From positions 1 through 24,702 of the forward strand of contig CALGTD010000201.1 in the NCBI GenBank assembly GCA_937901895.1: a DNA stretch of 24,702 nucleotides. Reading direction: 5' to 3'. This document shows, in pieces, positions 1 to 8,146 of the stretch. Position 1 is the stretch's first letter, and each line of letters opens with the position of its first letter. The translations under genes and the position numbers were made by a program. Source of the stretch: an uncultured Spartobacteria bacterium. GTDB taxonomy: Bacteria > Verrucomicrobiota > Verrucomicrobiia > Chthoniobacterales > JAATET01. The notes below the pieces were generated by a model. It was not told where the DNA came from, ran no database searches, and was given only the letters and a program-made list of their open reading frames with translations.

Positions 1-797
1 GCGTGGTGGAAGAGATATTGCTGGCCGTAGCCGGCATACGGGCCGAACCGCGCGCGGGAAAATGCTTCGAGGTCCGCGGAGGCCCCCTCCGCCTGCATCG
101 CACGAAGGACGCGGCCGATCCACACATCCACCGGCACCGCATCCAGTCGCTCATAGGCGAAAAGCAGGACACAATTTGCGATCTTCCGTCCGACGCCCGG
201 CAGACGACACAGCTCTTCAAGCGCTTCGGACGAATCCATCGCGTCAATCGCATCGAGATCCAGCCGGCCCTCCGCAATCCACCGGGCGGTCGCCTGGAGA
301 TTCGGCGCGCGAAAGCCCAGTCCGCAGGCCCGCAACTCCGCCTCCGAAGCCGTGGCAATGGCCTCCGGCGACGGATACGCACGAATGCTGCTCCCTTCCA
401 CGGCGTCCCCAAACCGGTTCCGAAGCGCCCGTGACATGGCACGAATGTGCGACACCTGCTTCATCGCACTCGTGAGAAACGTTGCGAGACACTCCCACTT
501 CGGCTGACGGATGATCCGGATTCCACGACATGCCTTCACCGCCTCGCTCGTGAATCGATCGCGTGGAAAGGTGCGAAGAATTTTTCGCATCGGATGATCC
601 AGTGAAAAGTATCGGCTCACGAGAATCTCCGTGCCGGCGGGAACCAGCAGGCGCTCTCCGACCTGCTCAACCTGCACCGGATATCGGTCGATCAATCCGT
701 TCCATCCCCGACCGGCCGGCTCCCAATGGAACACCTGGCCGCTTTCGAGCGTGAGCCGCAGATCAAACTCCGGCGCCTCGATGGCGACAGGCGTCAT
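1..797 (-). CDS. OGG1-type 8-oxoguanine DNA glycosylase/AP lyase (3' end cut by window)
   Basis: Base-excision repair enzyme that should remove 8-oxoguanine paired with C and nick the strand. The first 265 codons are present; the C-terminus lies beyond base 1. Residues 1-95 form the OGG1-type N-terminal domain (SGQVFHW, compare CGQSFRW in human OGG1). Residues 100-266 are the HhH-GPD fold, with the hairpin LPGVGRKIANC at 199-209. Lys205 and Asp224 match the catalytic Lys249/Asp268 of human OGG1 with the same 19-residue spacing, which marks a bifunctional glycosylase rather than AlkA or MutY. The ATG at 797-795 overlaps the rex stop codon (ATGA), so it is probably translated by coupling to rex. 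An AlkA-like substrate range is less likely because of the Lys. Recognition rests on motif comparison from memory. Confidence 0.88.
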   Translation of the reverse strand, partial: MTPVAIEAPEFDLRLTLESGQVFHWEPAGRGWNGLIDRYPVQVEQVGERLLVPAGTEILVSRYFSLDHPMRKILRTFPRDRFTSEAVKACRGIRIIRQPKWECLATFLTSAMKQVSHIRAMSRALRNRFGDAVEGSSIRAYPSPEAIATASEAELRACGLGFRAPNLQATARWIAEGRLDLDAIDAMDSSEALEELCRLPGVGRKIANCVLLFAYERLDAVPVDVWIGRVLRAMQAEGASADLEAFSRARFGPYAGYGQQYLFHH

Positions 798-1414
798 TTG
801 ATGAAGTAGCTCAGATTCTCGAGTTCGATCGCAAGGTTCACGTTATTCACCATCACCTTCGAGGGCACCTGGAGAACAATCGGCGCGAAATTCAAAATCG
901 CCTGGATCCCCGCCTCCACAAGCGCGTTGCAAACCTCCTGGGCAACCGTCCCCGGCACGCACAGGATCGCGATCCGGATGTGATGCTCCTCGATGAACTT
1001 CGCCATCCGACTCATCGGATAAACCGTCACCTCCCCTGCCGCCGCCTTTCGCTTGCGCGGATTCATGTCGAATGCCGCCGCGATCTCGAATCCCTCGCGC
1101 GCAAAGCCGTCCCCATATTGAAGCAGGGCCGAGCCGAGATTGCCGGCGCCCACGAGCACCACCGGCTGCAGGCTGGTCCGGCCAAGCGCATCTGAAAGCC
1201 TCCGCCGCAAGGTCGCCACATCGTAACCGAGTCCGCGCTTGCCGAACTGCCCGCAATAACCGAGGTCCTTCCGCAACTGCGTGGGCTTCACTCCGGCGAC
1301 CTTCGCAAGCGCCTCGGAGGACACCGTCGTCGCCTCGCCATTGCTCAGCCGGTCGAGGCAACGTTTGTAGAGCGACAGGCGATAGACGGCTTTGCGAGGG
1401 ACGGACTCTTTCAT
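794..1414 (-). CDS. rex: Redox-sensing transcriptional repressor Rex
   Basis: Rex is a cytoplasmic dimer that senses the NADH/NAD+ ratio and represses fermentative and respiratory genes when NAD+ is high. The 206-residue length is normal. Residues 1-78 are the winged helix (VPRKAVYRLSLYKRCLDRL and KPTQLRKDLGYCGQFGKRG are typical Rex signatures). Residues 83-206 are a Rossmann domain with the dinucleotide loop VGAGNLG at 88-94, and the C-terminus carries the swapped helix. The ATG at 1414 was chosen over an in-frame TTG at 1417. No clear Shine-Dalgarno is seen. It lies 61 bases after miaB and overlaps the glycosylase start by 4 bases. A single Rex-like half site (TTGTGAA, plus strand 1419-1425) sits just upstream of the start; autoregulation is possible but unproven. 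Confidence 0.93.
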   Translation of the reverse strand: MKESVPRKAVYRLSLYKRCLDRLSNGEATTVSSEALAKVAGVKPTQLRKDLGYCGQFGKRGLGYDVATLRRRLSDALGRTSLQPVVLVGAGNLGSALLQYGDGFAREGFEIAAAFDMNPRKRKAAAGEVTVYPMSRMAKFIEEHHIRIAILCVPGTVAQEVCNALVEAGIQAILNFAPIVLQVPSKVMVNNVNLAIELENLSYFIK

Positions 1415-1475
1415 CAAATTGTGAAAAGGAGCAATGTTTTCGCAGAGCTGTCAAATCCGCGCTTCCCGCACAGGC

Positions 1476-2834
1476 TCATGCGATCGCCGCATCCCCATAC
1501 AATGTGGACACGGTCGCGCGGGTGATCCGCACGTCCATCACCTGGCCGACATGGCGCGGAGCCCCTTCGAAGACAACGATCTTGTTGGTTCGTGTGCGGC
1601 CGGAATAGCGCTCCGGATTGTAGCGGCTCGTGCCCTCGCAAAGGATTTCCATGCGCTGTCCGACGCATTCGCGAAGCTTGCGTGCGGCGATTTCGTTGAC
1701 GACGTCGAGAAGCCTCTGATTTCGCTCCTCCTTCACCCGCTCCGGAATCTGATCCTCCATGGACGCCGCCGGTGTGTCGCGGCGGGGGGAATAGCGGAAG
1801 ACAAAGGCATTGTCGAAATCGGCCTCCCGGACGAGCGAGCTGGTGGCTTCGAAATCGGCGTCGGTCTCGCCGGGAAACCCCACAATGATGTCCGTCGTGA
1901 TTGCGATGCCCGGGCGGGCCTTTCGCAGGGCCGCGACGAGATCCAAAAAGCGCTCGCGAGTGTAGGCGCGTCGCATGCGCTTGAGAATTGCGTTCGACCC
2001 GGATTGCAGAGGTAGATGCACATGCTCCATCAACTTTGGCAGTCTGCCGAGGGCGTCGATGAGATCCTGTTTGTAACCGATCGGATGCGGCGAGGTGAAA
2101 CGGACACGCTCGATTCCATCCACATCATGGACCGCCTCGAGCAGCTGCACGAACGGACTGAGCCCGTCGCGCTTCTCGAATTCATGGCGTCCATAAAGAT
2201 TCACGATCTGCCCAAGCAGCGTGACCTCCTTCACCCCTCGCGCGGCAAGACCGCGAACCTCCTCGACGATGTCGGCAATGGGTCGCGACCGTTCCGCACC
2301 ACGGGTGGATGGAACGATGCAGAACGTGCAGTGCATGTTGCAGCCCTGCATGATCGAAACAAACGCCGTCACCTGCCCATCCCGCACCGGCTGTTCGCGA
2401 ATCGCGTTTTGCGAGCCGTCCTCCTCGTCCACGTCGACGATTGAGATCCGCTCGTCGTCGATTCGCGCCTCGAGTTTTCTGCGCAAAAGCTCGTCGACGT
2501 AGTCGGCCACGCGGTGAAATTTCTGCGTCCCGACAACGAGATCGACGTGACCGGAGGATTCGACGAGCTCCGCACCACGGCTCTGCGCCATGCACCCCAG
2601 ATATCCGAAAACAAGATGCGGCCGACGCTCGCGCAACTTGCGAAGCATCCCCATCTTCCCGATCGCCTTCTGCTCCGCCATGTCGCGCACGCTGCACGTG
2701 TTCAGAAGAATCACGTCGGCGTCCTCCTCGTCGCTGGCAAGGCGGTAGCCGCGATCCGCCAGCATCTTTGCAACCTGGCCGGAATCGCGTTCATTCATCT
2801 GACAGCCGTAGGTCTTGATGAAAACGCTGCGCAT
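1476..2834 (-). CDS. miaB: tRNA-2-methylthio-N6-dimethylallyladenosine-37 synthase MiaB
   Basis: Radical-SAM methylthiotransferase that converts i6A37 to ms2i6A37 in tRNAs reading UNN codons. The 452 residues match the family. The N-terminal UPF0004 domain binds the auxiliary cluster through Cys11 (YGCQMN), Cys47 (NTCSVR) and Cys81 (LGCMAQ). The radical-SAM core begins with CNMHCTFC, giving Cys165, Cys169 and Cys172, followed by PSTRGAERSR. A C-terminal TRAM domain occupies roughly 380-445. The short N-terminus MRSVFIKTYGCQMN is typical of MiaB and fixes the start, although no Shine-Dalgarno is visible. MtaB and RimO are disfavoured by the MiaB-like HLPLQSGSN and VGFPGET context. It heads a minus-strand unit with rex and the glycosylase, divergent from agmatine deiminase. 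Confidence 0.95.
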   Translation of the reverse strand: MRSVFIKTYGCQMNERDSGQVAKMLADRGYRLASDEEDADVILLNTCSVRDMAEQKAIGKMGMLRKLRERRPHLVFGYLGCMAQSRGAELVESSGHVDLVVGTQKFHRVADYVDELLRRKLEARIDDERISIVDVDEEDGSQNAIREQPVRDGQVTAFVSIMQGCNMHCTFCIVPSTRGAERSRPIADIVEEVRGLAARGVKEVTLLGQIVNLYGRHEFEKRDGLSPFVQLLEAVHDVDGIERVRFTSPHPIGYKQDLIDALGRLPKLMEHVHLPLQSGSNAILKRMRRAYTRERFLDLVAALRKARPGIAITTDIIVGFPGETDADFEATSSLVREADFDNAFVFRYSPRRDTPAASMEDQIPERVKEERNQRLLDVVNEIAARKLRECVGQRMEILCEGTSRYNPERYSGRTRTNKIVVFEGAPRHVGQVMDVRITRATVSTLYGDAAIA

Positions 2835-2940
2835 GGAAAACGGCGAACGCTACACCGCGGCACGGCCGATTTCCAGCGCTCATCCGAATCCCAAAAAACC
2901 GCTTGTTTTCGTCCGCGGCGCGGCCAGACATATCGATCAG
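2835..2940. promoter_or_regulatory. Divergent intergenic region miaB / agmatine deiminase
   Basis: These 106 bases separate two divergent start codons and must hold, or lie close to, promoters for both. I see no convincing -35/-10 pair and no clear operator. The open frame of the plus-strand gene runs upstream through this interval, but the translated stretch does not resemble the deiminase N-terminus. Confidence 0.4.
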
Positions 2941-3984
2941 ATGCCTTTGAAGACACCCGCCCAACTCGGTTACGCCATGCCCGCGGAATGGACTCCGCAC
3001 GAGGCAACCTGGCTTTCGTGGCCCCACCGGTCGGGCATCAGCTTTCCCGGTTGCTACGACCGTGTGATTCCGACATTCGTGAAAATGGCGACCGCGCTCG
3101 CCGAATCGGAAATCGTCCGCATCAACGTGAAGGACGCCTCGCAGGAAGCTGAAGTGCGGCGTGCGTTGAACGGAGCACCCCCCGAGCGCATTGAATTTCA
3201 CCACATTCCCACAAACGAGCCATGGTGCCGCGACCATGGCCCGATCTTCGTGACGCGCAAGGAATCGCCGCGCGTGGCGATCGTCGACTTCGGCTACAAT
3301 GCGTGGGGTTGGAAATACCCGCCGTGTGATGACGACGACGAGGTGCCCGTCCACGTCGGAAACAAACTCGGGATCGAGGTGTTCGACTGCAGTGATTTCA
3401 TCCTCGAGGGCGGATCCATCGACGTGAACGGTGAAGGGGCGCTTCTCACGACGGAGAGCTGCCTGCTGAATCCGAACCGGAATCCGGACTTGACACGCGA
3501 GGAAATCGAGCAACGCCTCCGCGATTTCCTAGGCATAAAGACCATCATCTGGCTTGGCGACGGCATCGAGGGCGACGACACGGACGGTCATGTCGATGAT
3601 CTCACCCGTTTCGTAGGTCCGAACACTGTGGTCACCGTCGTCGAAGAGGACGAGAGCGATTCAAACTACGAGGCGCTTCAGGAAAACCTCAGCCGCCTGC
3701 GCGCGGTGGAGTTGAAGAAGGACGAGCCGCTGGAGGTGCTCACGCTGCCGATGCCGACGAAGGTCGTCCGCGACGGCCAGCGACTGCCGGCGAGCTACGC
3801 CAACTTCTACATCGCGAACGAGGTGGTGCTTCTTCCCGTTTTTGGCGAACGCAACGACGCCTGGGCGAAGTCCGTTCTGGAAGGTTCCTTCCCGACCCGG
3901 AAGATCGTTCCGATCGACTGCCGCGAGCTGATCTGGGGGCTCGGTGCCTTCCACTGCCTCACGCAGCAGCAGCCGAAGGGCTGA
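2941..3984 (+). CDS. aguA: Agmatine deiminase (peptidyl-arginine deiminase-like family)
   Basis: Cytoplasmic hydrolase converting agmatine to N-carbamoylputrescine and ammonia, a step of arginine-decarboxylase-dependent putrescine synthesis. The 347 residues are typical. Motifs in order: PAEWTPHEATWLSWPH at 14-29, EPWCRDHGPIF at 93-103 (substrate-binding region), LEGGSIDVNGEG at 155-166, GDDTDGHVDD at 211-220 with the catalytic Asp/His, and GLGAFHCLTQQQP at 333-345 with nucleophile Cys339. The ATG at 2941 was chosen because the family starts just before this tryptophan-rich block; 2974 is an alternative and neither has a good Shine-Dalgarno. No N-carbamoylputrescine amidohydrolase or arginine decarboxylase gene is next to it. 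Its stop is 5 bases from the stop of the convergent gene. A sister PPAD-family specificity cannot be excluded. Confidence 0.88.
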   Translation: MPLKTPAQLGYAMPAEWTPHEATWLSWPHRSGISFPGCYDRVIPTFVKMATALAESEIVRINVKDASQEAEVRRALNGAPPERIEFHHIPTNEPWCRDHGPIFVTRKESPRVAIVDFGYNAWGWKYPPCDDDDEVPVHVGNKLGIEVFDCSDFILEGGSIDVNGEGALLTTESCLLNPNRNPDLTREEIEQRLRDFLGIKTIIWLGDGIEGDDTDGHVDDLTRFVGPNTVVTVVEEDESDSNYEALQENLSRLRAVELKKDEPLEVLTLPMPTKVVRDGQRLPASYANFYIANEVVLLPVFGERNDAWAKSVLEGSFPTRKIVPIDCRELIWGLGAFHCLTQQQPKG

Positions 3985-3989
3985 GCCCG

Positions 3990-4976
3990 TCAACTTCCGG
4001 TGGAAACCGGCTCGCGACCTTTCATCTGCCGCAATCGCTGCAGCCCGCCCATCTCGGCGACTGCAGGTCCGAGGAATGGGAGTCCGAGCACTGCCGGCAG
4101 GACATACCTTAGCGTGCAGAGCACGCCGAGCGCGGCTCCCGCTGCTTCCGGCATGTAGGGCGCGTAGAGGAAGACCAGCGCGGCATCGCGCGTTCCCACG
4201 CCCGCGAATGTCAGGGGCAGCAGTCCTGCGAGAATCGCCAGGGGTGACAGCGCGAGGTTGCTCAGGAACGGCACCGCTTCACGCAGTGCCACGGTGAACA
4301 TCCAGATCTGCACGAGATGGAGAAACCAGATGAAAATCGAGTTCGCCGCGATCCTCGCGAGCTTCGCCTTGTCCTGCCAGAAGTAGCCGTGCATTTCGAT
4401 CCACGACGCGTGAAGCGTGGCGATCTTCGCACGCATTTTTCCGGGGGCGAAACGCTCTCCCATTCCAAAACAGAATCGCGCAAAACGCGTGGAACCGAGC
4501 AGCAAGGCAAGCGCGATGAAGCCGGCGATGATTGCTGCCGTCATCACCCAGAAAAACGCATCCTTGCGCGGGTAGAGCAGGAGGCCGAAGACGCACCAGA
4601 CCAGCAGGGAGAGCATGTCGCAGGCCTTTTCGAAAACCACGAGCGCAAGCGCCAGAGAACCTCGGAGATGCCCGCGATCGGCCATGAAAACGGACTTCGC
4701 CATGTCGCCCATCTTCGAGGGCAGCACGAGATTCAGCACACTCGCGAGCAGGATGAGCCGGTTTGCTTCGAGGAACTTCAGTGGGTGGGCCGCGGGCATG
4801 AGCTGGCAAAGCCGGAACGACGTGAGCAGCGTGAGCGGAACCACCATCAACAGGCTCGCCACGAGCCAGGGAATGGAGGAATTCGCGAAGATCGGTATCG
4901 CTTTGGCAAAGTCGATTCGCCAGTAGAGCACCGCGAGGATCGCGAGACTGACGATGATGGAGAGGATACGCTTCAT
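3990..4976 (-). CDS. UPF0104 / lysylphosphatidylglycerol-synthase TM-region family protein (flippase-like)
   Basis: Polytopic inner-membrane protein of 328 residues with about seven to eight hydrophobic helices, starting MKRILSIIVSLAILAVLYWRI. Family hallmarks seen are LVLPSKMGDMAKSVFM (a conserved polar PxKxGD block near the third helix), VVFEKACDMLSLL, and near the end LPLTFAGVGTRDAALVFLY. These fit the UPF0104/TIGR00374 group, whose members are often called flippase-like and are frequent beside GT2 and GT-C enzymes; the true activity of most members is unknown. There is no soluble lysyl-transfer domain, so it is not a full MprF. The ATG at 4976 overlaps the upstream GT-C stop as ATGA, and this is the last gene of the operon. 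Inference: it helps move a lipid-linked sugar. Confidence 0.8.
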   Translation of the reverse strand: MKRILSIIVSLAILAVLYWRIDFAKAIPIFANSSIPWLVASLLMVVPLTLLTSFRLCQLMPAAHPLKFLEANRLILLASVLNLVLPSKMGDMAKSVFMADRGHLRGSLALALVVFEKACDMLSLLVWCVFGLLLYPRKDAFFWVMTAAIIAGFIALALLLGSTRFARFCFGMGERFAPGKMRAKIATLHASWIEMHGYFWQDKAKLARIAANSIFIWFLHLVQIWMFTVALREAVPFLSNLALSPLAILAGLLPLTFAGVGTRDAALVFLYAPYMPEAAGAALGVLCTLRYVLPAVLGLPFLGPAVAEMGGLQRLRQMKGREPVSTGS

Positions 4977-6550
4977 GAATCGGAAGAGCGGGATTTCCTG
5001 CCGGCGAGCGCGAGATACAACGCCTCGAGGGGCGTGGCCATCGCAAGAAACAGGATGGGCCATGCAGTCGCGAAGAAACGCGGATTGGAACTGCCCACAA
5101 GGTGCACGCCGAGCGCATATCCGCAGGCAATCAACAGCCACACCCCGACCGTCGCGCGCAGGCGCTGGTTCACACAAAACGACGTGACGACTCCCACAAG
5201 CAGCCACCATCCCAGCACGGTCGGCGTGAGCTCCCAGAGCGTCCGGCGGTATCCATTCTCGACCGGTTCCGCAGTAAAGACTCCGGCGCCCGTCACAGCG
5301 CCCGTGTATGCCTGCATCCAGCTCGCATACGGCTCCGGGTGGTCCGTCTCCAGAACCTCCAGGACCTCCGCAAATGCCGGCGCCTTTTCGCTCGGCGGCA
5401 GGCCGAGGACGACTTGAAGCATCCGCGCCTTGCCCGCCTTCTTGTTGATCATTTCCTCGTAAAGCGGTTCGAAGCGTTCCTGGAAATAGTTCGCATTGAA
5501 CCGTCGCAACTTGAACGCGGTCCAGTTCATCGAGCCAACGGTGCGTTGGATTCCGATGTAGAGGAACAGGTGCGGATTCTCCTTGATCCCCTCCAGCGCG
5601 AGTTCGCGCATCGCATCAAAATGCGAATCATCGCTCTCGTCGAGCGCCTGCCACACGGGGTAATCCCCATTGCGGAATCCACCGGCGAGAAACTGTTTCG
5701 GCCCGCTGTCTTCCAGGTAGTAGTAATCCAGCCTCTCGCGGGACTCCCGCACGAGCGGTGCGATCTCGGCCTTCAGGTCCGCGTGCAACGGAGAGTCGAG
5801 ATTCGTGAGCGGAAAGGCCGAGGTGTAAAGCAGACGCGAGGCCTGGTTGCCCTCGCCCAGCGACCATGAGACGGCGGCCACCACCGCAATCCCGATCCAG
5901 TGCGGCCACTTCAAAAAGCGCCATGCGCGCACATAGACGAGACCAATGACGATCCCGGGCCAGAAGAAACGCCCGGCCGGTTTCGTCCAGGCACAAAGCG
6001 CCAGCATTGCCAGGAAGAACCACCACATTCCCGCGGAAGGCAGTCCGATTCTTGCACGACCGATCCATGCAAACCACGCAGCCGCCGCCCAGATGAACGA
6101 GGCGTAGAAAAATGCCTCAGCGAGCAGTTCGTGCTCATACCAGATGATCATCGGCATTCCGGCGTAAATGGCGGTGACTGGAATCACCCAACACCTCCAG
6201 CCCGCGAACGCCTTCCTCACGCAATACGCGAGCGGAATCAGCGTCAGCAACCCCATGACATGCTGGAACAGCAGCAGCCACTGGAGAGGAGACCCGGGCA
6301 GCATCGCGACCGGCAGGAGGAGGATCGGGTAGAAGATGCGGCGCTTTGCCGGAATGGAGACGGCGCCCTCATTCAGCAGGCGATACGCAAAGCTGAAATA
6401 CGATTCCGAATCCGATCCCCAATACGCCAGCGGCTGATAGGCGGTGAGAATCGCGCGCAGCACGAACCCGAAAGCGATCGCCGGGATCGCCCACAGGATC
6501 GCGTCCCGCAGGGCGGGCCTGCGTTCGAGAAATGGACGAAGCCGGCTCAA
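4973..6550 (-). CDS. GT-C fold polytopic glycosyltransferase (PMT/ArnT-like)
   Basis: Integral membrane protein of about 525 residues with roughly ten N-terminal to central hydrophobic helices, a soluble stretch near 245-440, and a final helical pair. The first external loop carries GSDSESYFSFAYRLLNEG, an Asp/Glu motif (Asp47, Glu49) placed as in GT-C enzymes that use polyprenyl-phosphate sugars. A second acidic stretch, WYEHELLAEAFF, fits the other conserved GT-C loop. Start choice: a TTG at 6550 overlaps the upstream stop as TTGA, in line with the ATGA junction at its own end. An in-frame ATG at 6619 would give 548 residues but a 73-base overlap. Donor and acceptor cannot be read from the sequence. 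The family assignment is from topology and loop motifs. Confidence 0.75.
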   Translation of the reverse strand: MSRLRPFLERRPALRDAILWAIPAIAFGFVLRAILTAYQPLAYWGSDSESYFSFAYRLLNEGAVSIPAKRRIFYPILLLPVAMLPGSPLQWLLLFQHVMGLLTLIPLAYCVRKAFAGWRCWVIPVTAIYAGMPMIIWYEHELLAEAFFYASFIWAAAAWFAWIGRARIGLPSAGMWWFFLAMLALCAWTKPAGRFFWPGIVIGLVYVRAWRFLKWPHWIGIAVVAAVSWSLGEGNQASRLLYTSAFPLTNLDSPLHADLKAEIAPLVRESRERLDYYYLEDSGPKQFLAGGFRNGDYPVWQALDESDDSHFDAMRELALEGIKENPHLFLYIGIQRTVGSMNWTAFKLRRFNANYFQERFEPLYEEMINKKAGKARMLQVVLGLPPSEKAPAFAEVLEVLETDHPEPYASWMQAYTGAVTGAGVFTAEPVENGYRRTLWELTPTVLGWWLLVGVVTSFCVNQRLRATVGVWLLIACGYALGVHLVGSSNPRFFATAWPILFLAMATPLEALYLALAGRKSRSSDS

Positions 6551-8142
6551 AACTCGCGATGGATTTCCAGCGGCTCGCCCGCCTCCAGCTTCGCGACGCG
6601 TTCCGTAAGATCCGTCCATGGCAGCATCTGCCCTGTCTGGAACGTGCGGCTCATCACGACATAGATCGATGTCTGGTCACAGCCGATCGCCGCGCGCTTC
6701 ACGCGTTTCCAGTCATCGGACTCGACAAGATCCGAAACCCTCAGCCGCCCGTTCATCCATGAAAGCTCCCTCCGGAAGCGGAACGGCGCGGCCGTTTTTC
6801 CAGTAATGAGCAGCTTTTGAAGCAACTTGCGAACGAGGTCCGGGAAGAATCTTCCTCCAAACAGCATGATAAGCCGAAGCACGATGAGGTTGAACGGCGT
6901 CATTTTCTTCTGCTTCGCCCAGCCAAATTCACCGCGGACCGAGATGCGGTCCCCGGTCACTTCTGCAGGATAATCCGCCACGAGGTGCGCGACGGCGTTG
7001 CGGGTCTTCGCTCCTTCCTCAACGACGAGGGACACCTGTGTGTCCGAGGCGACAAGGGCGCCGTCGCGGAAAAACTTGAACACCCCTCCCTTGTTCAGGG
7101 CGACGTAGAGTTCCGTGTTGTCCCTCCGGTCAATGAGCAGGCCGGCGTTGCGGAAAAACACGCGCCCGGTCGGCCTCGGCTGCAGAACCGGACGCTCCGC
7201 GACGAAGTCGCGCCACGCGAGCAGGTAATTCCATGTATGATGGCCGACGATGTGGTCGTCCGCGTAGCAAGGGTTCCTTCCGGCCTCGATGCCTGCGAGA
7301 AAGCGGTCGTTCACCGCAAGCGCCGACGGCTCATGACGACCGAACAGTTCGAATCCGTGAGGGAAAAAGTTGTAGGTGTTGCGACTCGAGTATTCGCCGG
7401 AGAAGGACCCGTCCGGGTGCACGAACTCCGCAGCAAGCGCGACCGCCTTCGTCAGCGCCGCGCGCAGCTCCGGTGTCGGCGTTTCCTCGTGGATCTGCGC
7501 GAGGAGCGAAATTGTCAGGGTGTGATATCCCGGATCGCATCCCTCATATTCCTGAAACCACCCCTCCTCATTCTGCCAGGAGAGAACCCGTGCGAGCCGC
7601 TCTGCGCGCGCGTCCGCCCATTTTTGTGAACCGATCAGGGCGGACACCCGGTCGAGGCAAAGCACGATGAGCGCCTGGTGGTTCGTCAGCTGGCCGCTCT
7701 CGTGATGGTGCGCCAGCCAGTCGGCACGTCGTTCGAAGAAGCGCAGCACCTCCTTGTTGTCCAGTCCGAGCAGCTTGTAGCTCTCCGCACATGCGAGCAG
7801 CGAAAACGCCGCCGCGCCGCCCGCTTTCTCGAATGGAAAATAATCGTCGCACGATCCGTCGGCGTGTGCGCTCCGCGCGGCGAAGACCATCCCCGCCTCC
7901 GCCCATTCGCGCAGGGCATCCTGCCGGTAAAACGGGTTCCCCTCGAGTTCGCAATTCCATGCAAGCGCCAGCGGATACACGAACTCCTGGGACATCCCGC
8001 TCGGGAAATCGATGATCTTGTATTGCCAGTAGTTCCGATCGAAGCAGCCGTAGGTTGGGCTGTGACGGTTTCGGTCCTGCAGGGTGAGAATTTTGGGAAT
8101 CCAGCGCAGCGCCTCGCGCGCAAAAAGGTTTCGATCAGCCAT
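6547..8142 (-). CDS. Alpha/alpha-toroid protein, heparinase II/III-like (putative polysaccharide lyase or hydrolase)
   Basis: Predicted 531-residue soluble protein. Residues about 1-315 look like a helical toroid with repeating helix pairs joined by aromatic, Gly/Asp-rich turns (YGCFDRNYWQYK at 31-42, HADGSCDDYFPF at 93-104, EGWFQEYEGCDPGYHT at 193-208, DDHIVGHHTWNY at 295-306). Residues about 320-531 look beta-rich. Asn154 (LTNHQA), Tyr206 and His301/302 could correspond to the Asn/Tyr/His catalytic set of toroid lyases, but this is inference. No signal peptide is visible, which is odd for a lyase. The ATG at 8142 has a GGAAG Shine-Dalgarno 8 bases upstream and follows the GT2 stop by 4 bases. 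A related non-lyase toroid role in glycan assembly is equally possible. Confidence 0.6.
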   Translation of the reverse strand: MADRNLFAREALRWIPKILTLQDRNRHSPTYGCFDRNYWQYKIIDFPSGMSQEFVYPLALAWNCELEGNPFYRQDALREWAEAGMVFAARSAHADGSCDDYFPFEKAGGAAAFSLLACAESYKLLGLDNKEVLRFFERRADWLAHHHESGQLTNHQALIVLCLDRVSALIGSQKWADARAERLARVLSWQNEEGWFQEYEGCDPGYHTLTISLLAQIHEETPTPELRAALTKAVALAAEFVHPDGSFSGEYSSRNTYNFFPHGFELFGRHEPSALAVNDRFLAGIEAGRNPCYADDHIVGHHTWNYLLAWRDFVAERPVLQPRPTGRVFFRNAGLLIDRRDNTELYVALNKGGVFKFFRDGALVASDTQVSLVVEEGAKTRNAVAHLVADYPAEVTGDRISVRGEFGWAKQKKMTPFNLIVLRLIMLFGGRFFPDLVRKLLQKLLITGKTAAPFRFRRELSWMNGRLRVSDLVESDDWKRVKRAAIGCDQTSIYVVMSRTFQTGQMLPWTDLTERVAKLEAGEPLEIHREF

Positions 8143-8146
8143 TGGG

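Noticed and set aside
1419..1445. Full Rex operator upstream of rex
   Set aside because: Only one half site matches; the second is degenerate and at 13-base instead of about 4-base spacing, so it is reported only as a weak half site.
3982..4010. Terminator between the convergent agmatine deiminase and flippase-like genes
   Set aside because: A CCGGT-GGAA-ACCGG hairpin is present (3997-4010), but it lies inside the coding end of the minus-strand gene and has no T-run on either strand.
4317..5417. Long plus-strand open frame opposite the glycan genes, rich in Arg/Glu/His
   Set aside because: It is antisense to two well-supported membrane protein genes, has no recognisable motif or start signal, and shows the composition of a GC-driven shadow frame.
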